DNA from: CAYXVF01 sp964468125
Lineage (GTDB): Bacteria > Myxococcota > XYA12-FULL-58-9 > CAYXVF01
Assembly (NCBI GenBank): GCA_964468125.1
Contig: CAYXVF010000001.1
Span: 1 to 64,000 of the forward strand
Length of the DNA stretch: 64,000 nt
Direction of reading: 5' to 3'
Shown: positions 1 to 9,915 of the stretch, piece after piece
How positions within the stretch are numbered: the stretch's first letter is position 1
Layout: the number at the start of each line of letters is the position of its first letter
Position numbers and translations under genes: made by a program
The notes under the pieces: model-generated
Told to the model about the DNA's origin: nothing
Databases searched by the model: none
The model's input: the letters and a program-made list of their open reading frames with translations, nothing else

Positions 1-31
1 CTATGCACCCTCCGCGGCTTACAAACCGACA

Positions 32-87
32 ATTCCCGCTCTCAGACGGGCGGAAAGCCCGTCTGAGAGCCGATTCCGATCGGGAAT
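32..87. other. nested inverted repeat at the window edge
   Basis: A perfect 14-bp stem (38-51 with 57-70) closes a 5-base GGAAA loop. A second, outer arm (attccc at 32-37, gggaat at 82-87) can extend it after an 11-base bulge. No T tract follows on either strand, so it is not a classical intrinsic terminator. It may end a gene outside the window or be an operator for the next gene. Confidence 0.5.
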
Positions 88-295
88 GGATTTCGAGCAA
101 CACCCGCGTCACGACGCCGATACGAGTGATGTTCCCCCACAGGCCAGGTGGCGGCCGTCTACGGACGGTGCCTACGTCATGACACGAATCGGTGTGATGC
201 AGCGGTGCGTGCTGCGGTGCGGATACGGGTTTTTTGGGCAGCTTGCGACTCGCGCAGGCGTTTTTGGAGATTTTGGTTTGCCGTCGTCGGTATCC

Positions 296-1723
296 ATGAG
301 CCGCTGGGGTGGGCCTCCGCCTCCTCCACCGCGCGAGGAATCCCCGCAGGTCCGCTACGGGCTCGACCCGCAGGTGCTGATGTCCTCGGGGATTTTGCGC
401 AACCCGGCGGTCCCGGAAGAAGCACTCGAACGCGCGAGCCGACTCTGCGCTCAGGCGCGATTCCGAGAAGCTCGCGCAACCCTCGTGCCGCACCTCAACA
501 ACGCGGACAGCACCATCGCCGCCGACGTACGGGGCCTCCTCGCCGAGTGTGCCCTTCGGGGCGTGGGCACCGATCCGCGCGAGGCAATCGAGGAGGCGCT
601 CGCGGCCTGCCGTCGGTCGGGCGATCGGGCCCGTCTCGCCATGGTGTCGACCCTCCGCGGCGAGCTCCTGCTCGAAACCGGTGAGCTCGATCCCGCCGAA
701 GAGGCGCTCCAGGAAGCACGACGGATCCATCTCGACGCAGGCGAAACGCGCGCCGCCGCGCGCGCTCAGGCGCTTCTCGCGCGGGTTGCGCTTCTCCGCG
801 GCGACGCCAACCGTGCCCTCGAGCTCACACGCATCGCCGCCGACGAAGCGGGTGACGGGACGGATGTCGCGGCATCCGTGCGCCTGATCCGTGCAAACGT
901 GCAAGCTCACCGCAACGCCCCGGACGACGTGGCCCGCGACCTCGTCGAAGCGGAACGTCTACTGCGCAGCCGGGTGAGCGCCGCGGATCGCCTCCGCCCT
1001 CGCATCGCCCGCGCCGAAACCCTTCTCGTCCTCGGCTTTGACAGCCGCGCGCTTCGCGGGCTCCGAAAGCTGCTGATCGACGTGGTGTCTCTCGAAGACA
1101 CTCAGATCCAGGCGCGTGTGCATCTTCTGCTCGGCCTCGCGGCACTACGTGAAGACGCGACCTTCGCGCGCCGACACTTGATGCGGGCCCGTCATCTCTA
1201 CGACAGCTACGGCGCTGCGTATGGAGCTACTCGGGCGGATATCGGTCTGCTGCGCGTGGAGCACCGCCTGGGCTTGAATCCGAGACCTCGCCTGCAAGGG
1301 CTCGAATCGCGCGATCTCACTCAGTGGCCGCTGCTTGCTGCACAGCTCAACATTGCGCGGGTGGAGATCCATGCGGGAGCGAGGCCCGCCGTGTGTCGAC
1401 GAAAGCTCCTCGAGGAGCGCGAGCGCGCCGCCTCCAAGGGCCAGCGGGCGCTGATGAGCGAGATCGATCAGGCGCTGGTGGACTGTGGTCTCGCCGGGGA
1501 CGACATTCGCGACCTCACGCCGGTGGAGCGACGCCACCGTCGAACGCTGCGCGTAGCTGGTCAGCCCCTGCCCGCGGTGCTGACGGAGGTTCGGCCGGAG
1601 CCGGCGGTCAATCTGCCGCCGAAGAGCGGGCGCGGGGTCACCCTACGCGCAGATCCCACTCGGCCGGACTCACGTCCCGGTCCGACGGTCCGTGCGCAGC
1701 TGCAGGAAGCGCGCGATGTGTGA
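296..1723 (+). CDS. TPR-like helical-repeat protein, function unknown
   Basis: 475 residues, rich in Ala, Arg, Leu and Glu, with repeated helix pairs of the tetratricopeptide type across roughly residues 45-400 (for example ELLLETGELDPAEEALQEA and ALLARVALLRGDANRALEL). No signal peptide or catalytic motif is seen; the N-terminus has a run of six prolines. The frame stays open to an ATG at 86, but bases 86-295 have poorer third-position GC and include the hairpin region, so I chose the ATG at 296. GTG or ATG starts in between are possible. The tail overlaps the convergent hydrolase gene by 54 bases. Such repeats usually mediate protein-protein contact; the partner is unknown. Confidence 0.7.
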   Translation: MSRWGGPPPPPPREESPQVRYGLDPQVLMSSGILRNPAVPEEALERASRLCAQARFREARATLVPHLNNADSTIAADVRGLLAECALRGVGTDPREAIEEALAACRRSGDRARLAMVSTLRGELLLETGELDPAEEALQEARRIHLDAGETRAAARAQALLARVALLRGDANRALELTRIAADEAGDGTDVAASVRLIRANVQAHRNAPDDVARDLVEAERLLRSRVSAADRLRPRIARAETLLVLGFDSRALRGLRKLLIDVVSLEDTQIQARVHLLLGLAALREDATFARRHLMRARHLYDSYGAAYGATRADIGLLRVEHRLGLNPRPRLQGLESRDLTQWPLLAAQLNIARVEIHAGARPAVCRRKLLEERERAASKGQRALMSEIDQALVDCGLAGDDIRDLTPVERRHRRTLRVAGQPLPAVLTEVRPEPAVNLPPKSGRGVTLRADPTRPDSRPGPTVRAQLQEARDV

Positions 1724-2557
1724 GGCGCAGCGCACTGGCTCCTCGAAGTGAATCATGTGCCCTACGTCCGGGAGGACGTGCACCTCGCTGTCCGGAATGG
1801 CGCGCGCCGTCGCTCGGGCGATCGCCTGAGGGTCGAGCTTGGGGTGGAGCACGGGGTTTGGAATGAGGCGGTCGCCCGCGGCGAAGAGCGCGAGAGTCGG
1901 CACCTGAATGTGTCCGAGCTCATCGGCCACCGGCTCTTCGAGCATCGCGCGTACGGCGCCATGACAGGCCTCGGCAAAGACGCGCAGGCGGGCGGGATCG
2001 TTGGTGAGGGCGATGCGCTCGTCGGCGAGAATGCGCGCCGCGGGAGGGAGATGGCGAAAGGACATCGCGACATTCCCTCGGATCTGCGACGGGCTTTGGC
2101 TCATCACGTACTCGGGAGTGACGATCCCCGCGAGCCATTTAGCCTCCGTGTTGCTGAAGCGCTCGATGCCCGCGGGCGCGAGGAGCACGAGACGCTCAAC
2201 GGTGCGGGCCTCGCTGATCGCCTGGCGCAAGGCGATGTGCCCGCCCATGCTGTGGCCCATCCAGATCGCGCGCTCGATCTTCTTTGCGCGCAAGGCGCGC
2301 TGCACCGTGCGCGCGAGGGTCGCGATCGTCTGCCGCTGCAAGGGCTCCCGGGACTCGCCGAAACCCGGAAGATCCACGGCGATCACCCGAAGAGCGCGTC
2401 CGAGCTCCTGGGCGAGGCGCGCGAAGGACAGTGAAGAGCTCCCGAGCCCATGCACCATCACCGCGACGTTGGGACCGGCCCCCCACTCTCGCAGCGCGAC
2501 CCGCACCCCCGCCGTGTCGACGTAGTGCACGGGAGGGAGACCCGCACGAGACGCCAT
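1670..2557 (-). CDS. alpha/beta-fold hydrolase
   Basis: 295 residues, a normal length for a single-domain alpha/beta hydrolase. The oxyanion region reads VHGLGSSS, the strand-turn is DLPGFGESR, the nucleophile elbow is GHSMGG (Ser103), and the distal histidine lies in DVGHMIHFEEP near the C-terminus, typical of the AB hydrolase-1 family. No signal peptide, so probably cytoplasmic. Substrate cannot be assigned. It follows the frameshifted surface-protein gene on the same strand, whose downstream frame runs into its first 100 bases. The start is supported by GAGAAAGG about a dozen bases upstream. Haloalkane dehalogenase, esterase or lactonase activities are all compatible. Confidence 0.88.
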   Translation of the reverse strand: MASRAGLPPVHYVDTAGVRVALREWGAGPNVAVMVHGLGSSSLSFARLAQELGRALRVIAVDLPGFGESREPLQRQTIATLARTVQRALRAKKIERAIWMGHSMGGHIALRQAISEARTVERLVLLAPAGIERFSNTEAKWLAGIVTPEYVMSQSPSQIRGNVAMSFRHLPPAARILADERIALTNDPARLRVFAEACHGAVRAMLEEPVADELGHIQVPTLALFAAGDRLIPNPVLHPKLDPQAIARATARAIPDSEVHVLPDVGHMIHFEEPVRCASHIARFLQLRTDRRTGT

Positions 2558-4783
2558 GAAGGCATCCTTTCTCTGGGGCTAGGCTGATCATCGATTGCCG
2601 ATGCGGTTGGGTCAAGCGCCACGTCGCCGAAGAACAGAAACTCCGGCAGGCCCGCGCCAGCGAGGGATTCGACGAACTCGATGCGTTGTTCGCTGTCGAC
2701 TTCGTCTCCGCTCGATGAGGCGTCGGAGATCACGAGTTTGGCATCGTCGGTGATGTCGATCAGGTTGCTCTCTCCTTCGAAGATGACGTCGAGAAGCGCC
2801 GCCTCGGCCGTCGGCTGGTCTTCGCTCTCGAACACGAAAGGCGAAAAGAAGTCCGAGCTCGACGAGACGATATTCGACGCAAAAGTCACCTCGCGGGCCA
2901 GCCCCGAGTCGAGGCGGACGCGCAGCGCTGCCCCCTCATCCGGCGCGTCGACGCCCACGATCGTGTTGTGGCGAACGTCCACGGACCGAGGGCGCTCGAG
3001 CTCGATCGCATTGCCAAAGGACCCGGCCACTGAGATGGCGTTGTTCAGGATGGCGCTGTCCTGATTCCCCTGAGACAACACAATGCCAGACACGCTCGCG
3101 CCGCCGGGAATGTAGACGCGCTCGAAACGATTCTTGAAGATCCGCAATCCGCTCGAGGCGAGCTCACCAACTGGGGAGGCCCCGAAAGGCAGCTCTCTCG
3201 GGTCGCCGAGCTCCCCAGCACCGTCCAGAATGCCGATGTAGCGCGGCGTCGGGTTCGCATCCGGCACGAACGCGTTGGAAAAGACCCGGAGGTCTTCGCT
3301 TTCGAGCACGCGCAGGGCGGTGAGCGCCGCACCGCCCAGGTCAGATGCGGGCGTCCCCTCGAAGCCGACGATCACCGAGTCCTCGACGCGTACGGACGTC
3401 GTGGCGCGCAGGCGCAGTCCGACGTCAGCCTCCGGCACTTGAGTCCCATTCTCGCTCGTCTGAATGGTCAGGTCTGTGAAGCGCGACTCGCTCGTGCCAC
3501 TGAGCAGTAGGCCGTAGACCGCCGAACCCAAGAAGGTGTTGTTGAGCTCGCCCTCGAGAATCACGTGAGCGCTCGCCCCCCCCGCACACCGGGTCGCCGT
3601 TCGAGCAGGGCAGGGCCCTCGCGCGCTGACCGTCGCGCACTCCAAATACTTCGGCGCCATTGTCGCCGCGAGTGGCGATCGTGCTGTTGACGAGCTTGAG
3701 ACCACTGATCGAATGCGTTCGAACGCCGACTGCGAGCTGCGCCGCGTCCCCGAGCTCGATCGTCGAGTCGAAGATCTCGACCCAGCCACCGACACCACCA
3801 CCGTCCACGGAGACCGCGACGCTCTCCGTCGCATCGTCTGCCGTTGCGATACTCACGTCTCGGAGGGTCAACTCGAGAAACTCCTCGGCACTCGAAGCCC
3901 GCAGAGCCTCAAAGCGCTGGAGCACGGATCCCGGGGAAAGCAGCTCGGTGTTTGCGAGCGTGACCCGACCGCCCGGCGCCTCGACGAGCTCGCAGTCCCC
4001 TGAGCAGGGGCTCAGGAGCGAGAGGCTGAGCTGCTCGACGCGACCGTTTGAAATCTCGAGCGGAAGACCCGGAACCACGCCGATGCGCGATCGTAGGGTC
4101 CCCCGGACCCAGGAAGCGCCGGGTCCGTCGACCCACCCACCGGAGACGACGATCCCTGTGTCCACCCGGACCCCTGCTTCGAGTCCTCCGTCGATAGCCA
4201 GCCGCACCTCGCGATTTCCCGTCAGCCGCGCCGCCTCCAATCCGTCCGCGAGGGAGCACCAGGGGGCATTCGGCGTGCCTTGCTCCCCCAGAGCTTTGAG
4301 GTCCACCGGGCCGGGTACGCAGCCGACGCTCGGCCGAACGTGCGTTCCGGTGGAGCTCGGAAGGAGATTCACACTCGCCACCGCGCTCTCATCACCGTCG
4401 TCAACGGTGAGGGTGACCACGCAGGCCGTCGTGCTCGCGGTGATGAAGACCTCCGATTCGTTCGCGCCAGCTTCGATGGTGCAAACCCCATCGGTCTGCC
4501 ACTGAAAGGCGAGGACATCGCCGTCCGGATCGATGGAGCTTTGCCCGGTGAGCCGAACGCCGGTCTGGTTGCCGGGGACGAGGATCTCTGCCCGGCCATC
4601 GTTGATCAGAGCCACCGGCGGGTGATTGCAGCGGTTCCCCTGGCAGGCCGCTTCCGAGCCACAGACACTCGCGCCGACGAGCTCGGCCCCGCCGATGGCG
4701 TGCAGGGCAGCACCCCACCAAACGGACCCGGTCTTCACCTCGGTGACGTACTCGCGATAAAGCCGTGCGAAGGCGCCTCGCAT
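2458..4783 (-). pseudogene. frameshifted PKD/parallel-beta-helix surface protein gene
   Basis: Two overlapping frames make one protein. The 5' frame (from 4783) has a Cys-containing N-terminus, a PKD-like domain (SSIDPDGDVLAFQW, TLTVDDGDES) and beta-helix repeats up to DGQRARALPCSNGDPVCGGG. The 3' frame continues with GGASAHVILEGELNNTFLGS and further beta-helix coils such as LNNAISVAG and VRHNTIVGVD. The join is a run of eight C on the plus strand (3576-3583; G8 in the coding sense); seven would restore one frame. The downstream frame ends inside the following hydrolase gene, after a coil resembling the last one of choice-of-anchor proteins (DPTASAID), so the 3' end may also be lost. The start lies 7 bases after the murA stop. 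Phase variation, true decay or a sequencing error are all possible. Confidence 0.75.
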
Positions 4784-4789
4784 GCGACC

Positions 4790-6046
4790 TCACTCGGAGA
4801 AGCGCTCGATTTTTGCGCCGACGGTGCCGAGCTTGTGCTCGATGTGCTCGTAACCACGGTCGAGGTGATAGATGCGTCGAACGACCGTTTCGCCTTCGGC
4901 GACCAGGCCCGCGAGCACGAGGCAGGCGCTCGCCCGCAGATCCGTGGCCATCACGGTGGTTCCGCTCAAGCTGCTCACCCCATGCACCCGAGCGATACCG
5001 CCTTCGACCCGGATGTCTGCGCCGAGTCGATTGAGCTCGGCGACGTGCATGAAGCGGTTCTCGAAGATCGTCTCGCTGATCACCGACTCACCGCCCGCCA
5101 AGCACAGGAGCGTCATGACCTGCGCCTGCATGTCCGTGGGAAACCCCGGAAACGGCGCGGTCTCGAGCTGAAGCGCTTTGAGAGCATCGACCCGCTGTAC
5201 GATCACATCGTCGTCGCTGACCGAGAGCTCCACCCCCGCTGCGTCGAGCGCTTCGAGGAGCGCGCCTTGATGCGCCGCAACGCCACCGCGCACCACCAAG
5301 GGCTCACCCGCGAGGGCACCGGCGACGATGAACGTTCCCGCTTCGATTCGGTCCGCCACCACTCGGTGCTCATAGGGCTGAAGCGAGGTGCGGCCATGGA
5401 GTGTCACCGTAGGTGTTCCTTCTCCGTGGATCTCCACGCCCATCGTGCGAAGCAGCACGGCCAGGTCGACGACCTCTGGCTCGCAGGCGGCGTTCTCGAG
5501 CACCGTGTCGCCGTCGATCAACGAGGCGGCGAGCATCAAGTTTTCCGTACCGGTGACCGTGGGCATGTCGAACCGGACCCGACCGGGCTTCAGGCCCTCG
5601 GGTGCACGCGCTTCGACGTAGCCGTGCTCGATTTCGATCGCTGCGCCGAGCTGCGCGAGTCCTTCGAGGTGTTGGTCGATCGGCCGCGCACCGATCGCGC
5701 AGCCACCGGGGAGCGACACCCGAGCGCGTCCGAAGCGTGCAAGCAAGGGCCCGAGCACGAGGATCGAGGCGCGCATCGTGCGCACGAGGTCATAAGGCGC
5801 TTCGGGTTTCTCCACGTGGGTCGCATTCAAGCGCAGCGTGTCCCCGTCGGAAACCGATGAAACCCCCATGTGGGCTAAGAGCCGCGTGAGCGTCCGCACA
5901 TCGGCGAGGTCAGGGACCCGGGTGAGTGTGCTTTCTCCCGGCGCGAGCAAGGACGCAGCGATGGCCGGGAGCGCGGCGTTTTTCGAGCCGGAAACATCCA
6001 CGACACCCCGCAGCGGCGCCCCTCCCTGAATCCTCAATGCGTCCAT
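4790..6046 (-). CDS. murA: UDP-N-acetylglucosamine 1-carboxyvinyltransferase
   Basis: 418 residues, the usual MurA length. Transfers enolpyruvate from phosphoenolpyruvate to UDP-GlcNAc, the first committed cytoplasmic step of peptidoglycan synthesis. Seen: N-terminal LRIQGGAPLRGVVDVSGSKN with the conserved substrate-binding SKNA, active-site loop GGCAIGARPIDQH with catalytic Cys116 (the fosfomycin target), MPTVTGTEN, and TAPFPGFPTDMQAQ followed by ENRFMHV. The frame extends upstream to 6220, but the ATG at 6046 matches the family N-terminus and avoids overlap with the DUF4340 gene. The frameshifted surface gene begins 7 bases downstream. Confidence 0.97.
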   Translation of the reverse strand: MDALRIQGGAPLRGVVDVSGSKNAALPAIAASLLAPGESTLTRVPDLADVRTLTRLLAHMGVSSVSDGDTLRLNATHVEKPEAPYDLVRTMRASILVLGPLLARFGRARVSLPGGCAIGARPIDQHLEGLAQLGAAIEIEHGYVEARAPEGLKPGRVRFDMPTVTGTENLMLAASLIDGDTVLENAACEPEVVDLAVLLRTMGVEIHGEGTPTVTLHGRTSLQPYEHRVVADRIEAGTFIVAGALAGEPLVVRGGVAAHQGALLEALDAAGVELSVSDDDVIVQRVDALKALQLETAPFPGFPTDMQAQVMTLLCLAGGESVISETIFENRFMHVAELNRLGADIRVEGGIARVHGVSSLSGTTVMATDLRASACLVLAGLVAEGETVVRRIYHLDRGYEHIEHKLGTVGAKIERFSE

Positions 6047-6143
6047 TCCTGCTCCCGTCGAGTGGGTCGGCGCTGCCTTCCGGGCAGACGACGAACTTAG
6101 CTCGGATGCCCGAGCGGGCGAAGTTTTTGTCGCGTCGCGGCGC

Positions 6144-7511
6144 TCATGGGGAATCCACATAGTCAGAGGGCCTAGCAGATAGCGTGCCGAGATCGCCCCC
6201 GTCAAAAGCAAAGACGTCATCAGGCCCCTCCCGCCCCCAGGAAGGCCCCTCCGGGCGCACCAACAGCTCGTAACTCTTGCGCTTTTCTCCGCTCTCGGCC
6301 TCGATTGTCAACGCCTCGGCAAAATCGAGCCCCTCCGGGGGCGCCTGCGGCCCTCGACGCAAACGCGACAGATTGTAGAGCAACGCACGGATCCGTTGCT
6401 GTGCCGCCGTCCCCTCGCCCACCACGCTCCAACCGTCCTCCCCCTCGAGCAGCCGAACCGCCCCGTCGCCTCGCCGAAGCGTGAGGGCACGGTAGGCGTC
6501 CCGGGGCCAGGGAAAGAGGCGGCGGTCGACCAGGTCGTTCGGCTCGGGAATGAGCCGACGGTGCAGCGCGGGACTCGAGAGCTCGCCGACTCCGAGCGCG
6601 GAAGAGCTCACGAGGTAGCGCTTCGGATCTTCGAGCTCGCGCAGGCGCAGGGTCACGCGCGTGCCCTCTCCTTCGATCGTCCATTCGGCGTCCGGCTCGG
6701 CGAGCTCGGGCGCGAGCTCGCCGATCGCCGCATCGTCGCTGCGCTGAGTGCTGAGCAGGAGCACCTGCGCTCCGGTGATCCGACGCAGGAGCGTGTCCAC
6801 CGCCGTGGCCTCGAGGGGCTCGGAGGCGCCAGTCTCGGGCTCAGTCACGAAGCCCGCGCCTTTGCGCACCGCCCGGAGCCGCCAGGGCGTGCCGTCATCC
6901 CGCCGACCACGCCCCTCGAACGCTCGAATGGCCGCAGGCTCCACGGGTACGACGCGTTTGTCCCGCAGGTCGCGCAGGTCCTTGTCGAGGTGAAAATGTA
7001 CGCCCCCGTCCACGGTGAAGACCGCATCTTCGCCTGCGACCGACGCATAGACGTTGCCGTCGAAATCGTTCTTCTTGCCCACCTCCAAGGTCTTTTTGCC
7101 ATTCACCGTCACGAGCGAGACGGTGTAGCGCGGCGGGTCGAGCTCGAAGAGCGTGAGAGCCGCAGGAGGCGCCACCTCACTGCCGCGGCGCTCCTCTACC
7201 GAGGCGATCCGGCGCAGCTCGCTCAAGAAGCGCACCATGGACGGCACGGTCTCCCGATCCGCAGGGAGGCGACGCGGCTCCACGACCGTCCACGTTTCAC
7301 CGTCGCGTTCGAGCACAAACGCGCCGTCCGGCGTACTCAGCTCGAGGGCCAAAACCGCCGACGGCTCGAAGTCGAAGAGGCGGGCGTCTTGCGCCTCCCG
7401 ACGCTCCTTCGCTTCGCGCTGGCTCCGCTGCCAGCTCATGAACAGGTAGAGACCGCCGGTCAGCGCAATCGTCGTTCCCAAGGCCACGGCGCGAAGCTGG
7501 GTTTGATTCAT
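6144..7511 (-). CDS. DUF4340-domain membrane-anchored protein of a Gld-type ABC system
   Basis: 455 residues. One N-terminal membrane segment (about residues 8-26) is followed by a short basic coiled stretch and a large predicted extracytoplasmic region with repeated DUF4340-like units (TWTVVEPRRLPADRETV, LEVGKKNDFDGNVYASV, DKDLRDLRDKRVV). Its ATG overlaps the stop of the GldG-like gene by 4 bases, so the two are translationally coupled. DUF4340 proteins commonly accompany GldG/ABC-2 operons. A role as accessory subunit of the transporter is inferred from context; the cargo is unknown. Confidence 0.85.
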   Translation of the reverse strand: MNQTQLRAVALGTTIALTGGLYLFMSWQRSQREAKERREAQDARLFDFEPSAVLALELSTPDGAFVLERDGETWTVVEPRRLPADRETVPSMVRFLSELRRIASVEERRGSEVAPPAALTLFELDPPRYTVSLVTVNGKKTLEVGKKNDFDGNVYASVAGEDAVFTVDGGVHFHLDKDLRDLRDKRVVPVEPAAIRAFEGRGRRDDGTPWRLRAVRKGAGFVTEPETGASEPLEATAVDTLLRRITGAQVLLLSTQRSDDAAIGELAPELAEPDAEWTIEGEGTRVTLRLRELEDPKRYLVSSSALGVGELSSPALHRRLIPEPNDLVDRRLFPWPRDAYRALTLRRGDGAVRLLEGEDGWSVVGEGTAAQQRIRALLYNLSRLRRGPQAPPEGLDFAEALTIEAESGEKRKSYELLVRPEGPSWGREGPDDVFAFDGGDLGTLSARPSDYVDSP

Positions 7512-9133
7512 CGTCGCCGCCTCACGGTCACGATCCCAAAGCCCAGGGCGACGAGCAGCGCCGGGAGCAGATCCATCGTGATGATCCGAAGCCCTGCCAT
7601 CTGTTGTCCGGTCAGCAAGATTCCACTCGCTTCGCGTGTGCGTGGGCGAATGCTGATGCGCTCCTCTTCCTCCGCGAGAAAGCTCACCATGTTGAGAAAC
7701 AGGTCCGCGTTGCCCTGCAGCGTGTGATTCCGGTTGTTGACGAAATCCGAATCGCCGAGGACGAGAAGGCGACCTTCCGGCGCGAGGCCCGTGGCTACGG
7801 TGGTCGTTTCCCAGCTGGCGAGAACCGCGACGTGCACCGGCGGACCGGTATCTTCCGGGCCAAACCCGGCCGCACCGGCGACGTAGTCGGTCTCTCCCCA
7901 GGCCGACTCCCCGGCGCGAAGCAGGGCGCGCGCCCGAACCCCTGGCTCCCCTCCACTCGCGACGTCGACGCTGCGCGCCGTCACGAAGACGCCCGAGGAG
8001 ACCATCGGGTCCGTGATCGGGTGAGGCTCAGCCGTCGCGAAGACTTGCGGCGACGCGGCTCCTAGCCCCATCAGGCGACTCATCGGGTTGCTGTCGACGA
8101 CAAAGTCGTCGCGGACCAGCACCTTCCACGGGCGCACAAACTCCTCGAGTCCCGTGTCGCTGTTCGGCTCGATCATGAGCAGGAGGCGCCCGCCGCGTGC
8201 GAGAAACTCCTCGAGAGCGAGGAGCTCGGGCCCGGGCAGTCTCGCACGGGGACCGGCGACCACCAGAACTTTGACGTCCGCTGGGACGCGCACCGGCGGC
8301 GGCGGTGCGTCCGGGTTCAAGACCGCTCCCGGGGTGACCGGTGCTGCGGCCAAGAGCGATAGGAGCTGAGTGTCGAATCCTTCGGCGTCGACGAGGCTCC
8401 GAATCACCGCGGCGCCCTCGGCGTTTTGCCGGTCTTCAAAATCGAGCTCGCCGTGGCCCTGGAGGAATGCCACGGTCTTCTCTATCCGCTCGGCGACTCG
8501 AACGATTGCATTGGTGAGCTCTTGCTCGCTCGCGTTGCGCGCCTTCGCTTCACGCGCGCCGCTGCTGACCACGATGCGTGGACCGTTCTGCGTGATCGCG
8601 AATTTCTCAACGAGGTCCGGCCGGCTCTCGGGGGCGACCATTTGGACCGTCACCCGCTCGCTCACGCGGCCGTAGCGCGCGAGGGCGTCTTCAACCAGCG
8701 CGTAATCGGGCTCCGTGCTCGCGAAGAAGCCATAGAGGGTCACGTCCTTCTCGAGGCGAGCAAGGACGTCCATGCTCTGTTCGGAGAGCGTGTGAATTCC
8801 GTCGCGGGTGACGTCGTACTCGCGCGGGTTCTGCCAGGAGAAACGGTTCACGAACACGAGAAGCACACCCATCGCGACCACGGAGCCTACGGAGAGGAGC
8901 GCCCAGGAGGTGGAACGGGCGCCGACCGCGCGACCGAGCAGGTCGAGGTTCGTGCTCAGGTAGAACCCCGTAGCGAGCACGGCCAAAAGGAGCTTGCCCC
9001 ATACGAAGGGCCCTGCCTCGCCGCTCAGCCACCAGGTGAGCGGCGTCGTCAGCAGGAGCACCGCGGCGAGCGCCCCCGCCAGCCGCCCGAGGGTGACGCT
9101 CGTCCCAACACTTCGGGCGCGTTCGTCACTCAT
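7508..9133 (-). CDS. GldG-like ABC transporter auxiliary protein
   Basis: 541 residues. Three membrane segments in the first 110 residues (LAGALAAVLLLTT, WGKLLLAVLATGFYL, LLSVGSVVAMGVLLVFV), then a large periplasmic domain of the ABC_transp_aux/GldG type (YDVTRDGIHTLSEQS, VTLYGFFAS, NGPRIVVSSGAREA, VAFLQGHGELD), and a final membrane helix before an RRRR tail. In Bacteroidetes GldG works with GldA and GldF in gliding motility; in other phyla the family serves uncharacterised exporters. It overlaps its neighbours by 4 bases on both sides, forming a coupled operon. Confidence 0.9.
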   Translation of the reverse strand: MSDERARSVGTSVTLGRLAGALAAVLLLTTPLTWWLSGEAGPFVWGKLLLAVLATGFYLSTNLDLLGRAVGARSTSWALLSVGSVVAMGVLLVFVNRFSWQNPREYDVTRDGIHTLSEQSMDVLARLEKDVTLYGFFASTEPDYALVEDALARYGRVSERVTVQMVAPESRPDLVEKFAITQNGPRIVVSSGAREAKARNASEQELTNAIVRVAERIEKTVAFLQGHGELDFEDRQNAEGAAVIRSLVDAEGFDTQLLSLLAAAPVTPGAVLNPDAPPPPVRVPADVKVLVVAGPRARLPGPELLALEEFLARGGRLLLMIEPNSDTGLEEFVRPWKVLVRDDFVVDSNPMSRLMGLGAASPQVFATAEPHPITDPMVSSGVFVTARSVDVASGGEPGVRARALLRAGESAWGETDYVAGAAGFGPEDTGPPVHVAVLASWETTTVATGLAPEGRLLVLGDSDFVNNRNHTLQGNADLFLNMVSFLAEEEERISIRPRTREASGILLTGQQMAGLRIITMDLLPALLVALGFGIVTVRRRR

Positions 9134-9915
9134 CGCCAGCGCTCCGCCTCGAGCACGCGATAGGTCAAGAAAAGCCCCAGGCCGATGAGCGACAGATAGT
9201 ACACGACGGCGTGAAGTCGAATCAGGCCCCTGGCGAAGTCACTGACGTGATTCGCGAGCGACAGGTAGGAAAAGAGCTCGCGCCAGGTACCTTCGAGGCC
9301 CGGGGCGGCGATCCCGATGACGAGAAACATCACACTGAGCGTCAGCGACAAGAGGGCGGCGATCAGCTGCGAGTCTGTGAAGGAAGAGGTGAACATTCCT
9401 AGGGAGACGAAGGCACAACCAGCCAGAGTGACGCCCAGGTAGCCGCTCAGAACGGTTCGAGCGTCGAGAACCGAGTCGCCGGGGCTCGTCCCCAGCCAGG
9501 AGAGCACCAACGGAAAGAGGGCAGTGAGCGCGACGATCACGACCGTCAACGCGGCGGCTCCTAGGTATTTTCCGAGCACGATTTCAACGGGTCGCACGGG
9601 GACCGTCATCAGGAGCTCGAGGGTGCGCCCTCGCCGCTCCTCAGCGAATAGCCGCATGGTGAGCAGCGGCAAGATAAACAGCAAGAAGGTCACCATCCAA
9701 AAAAAGAGAGGGGTCATGACGTAGTCCGTTAGGTTCAACGCCGCGGCCACGTCGGACTGCTCCCGATAGGCGAGCATGAGGCTCTGAAACTGCACCACCA
9801 ATCGTTCAAAGAAGAAACCATTCAGGAGCACGAAGACGGCGGCAACGGCGTAGCTCACCGGCGTCGTCAGATAGACGCGGATCTCCTTCGCAGCAATGGC
9901 GACGACGTTGCCCAT
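9130..9915 (-). CDS. ABC-2 type permease, GldF-like
   Basis: 261 residues with six predicted membrane helices, the size of ABC-2 permeases such as GldF or NosY. Typical features are the N-terminal AIAAKEIRVYLTTPVSYAVAAVF and the cytoplasmic loop RLFAEERRGRTLELLMTVPVRPVEIVLGK (split here for length) after the second helix. Its start codon shares one base with the stop of the ATPase gene (TGATG), and its stop overlaps the GldG-like start. It should form the membrane channel of the ABC complex encoded at 6144-10628. Confidence 0.92.
   Translation of the reverse strand: MGNVVAIAAKEIRVYLTTPVSYAVAAVFVLLNGFFFERLVVQFQSLMLAYREQSDVAAALNLTDYVMTPLFFWMVTFLLFILPLLTMRLFAEERRGRTLELLMTVPVRPVEIVLGKYLGAAALTVVIVALTALFPLVLSWLGTSPGDSVLDARTVLSGYLGVTLAGCAFVSLGMFTSSFTDSQLIAALLSLTLSVMFLVIGIAAPGLEGTWRELFSYLSLANHVSDFARGLIRLHAVVYYLSLIGLGLFLTYRVLEAERWR

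Noticed and set aside
86..295. N-terminal extension of the TPR-like protein
   Set aside because: Weak third-position GC, overlaps the hairpin, and adds no recognisable domain; the ATG at 296 is favoured, although not proven.
4280..5860. 526-codon plus-strand frame over murA and the surface gene
   Set aside because: Antisense to murA, whose identity is certain; the translation is compositionally odd.
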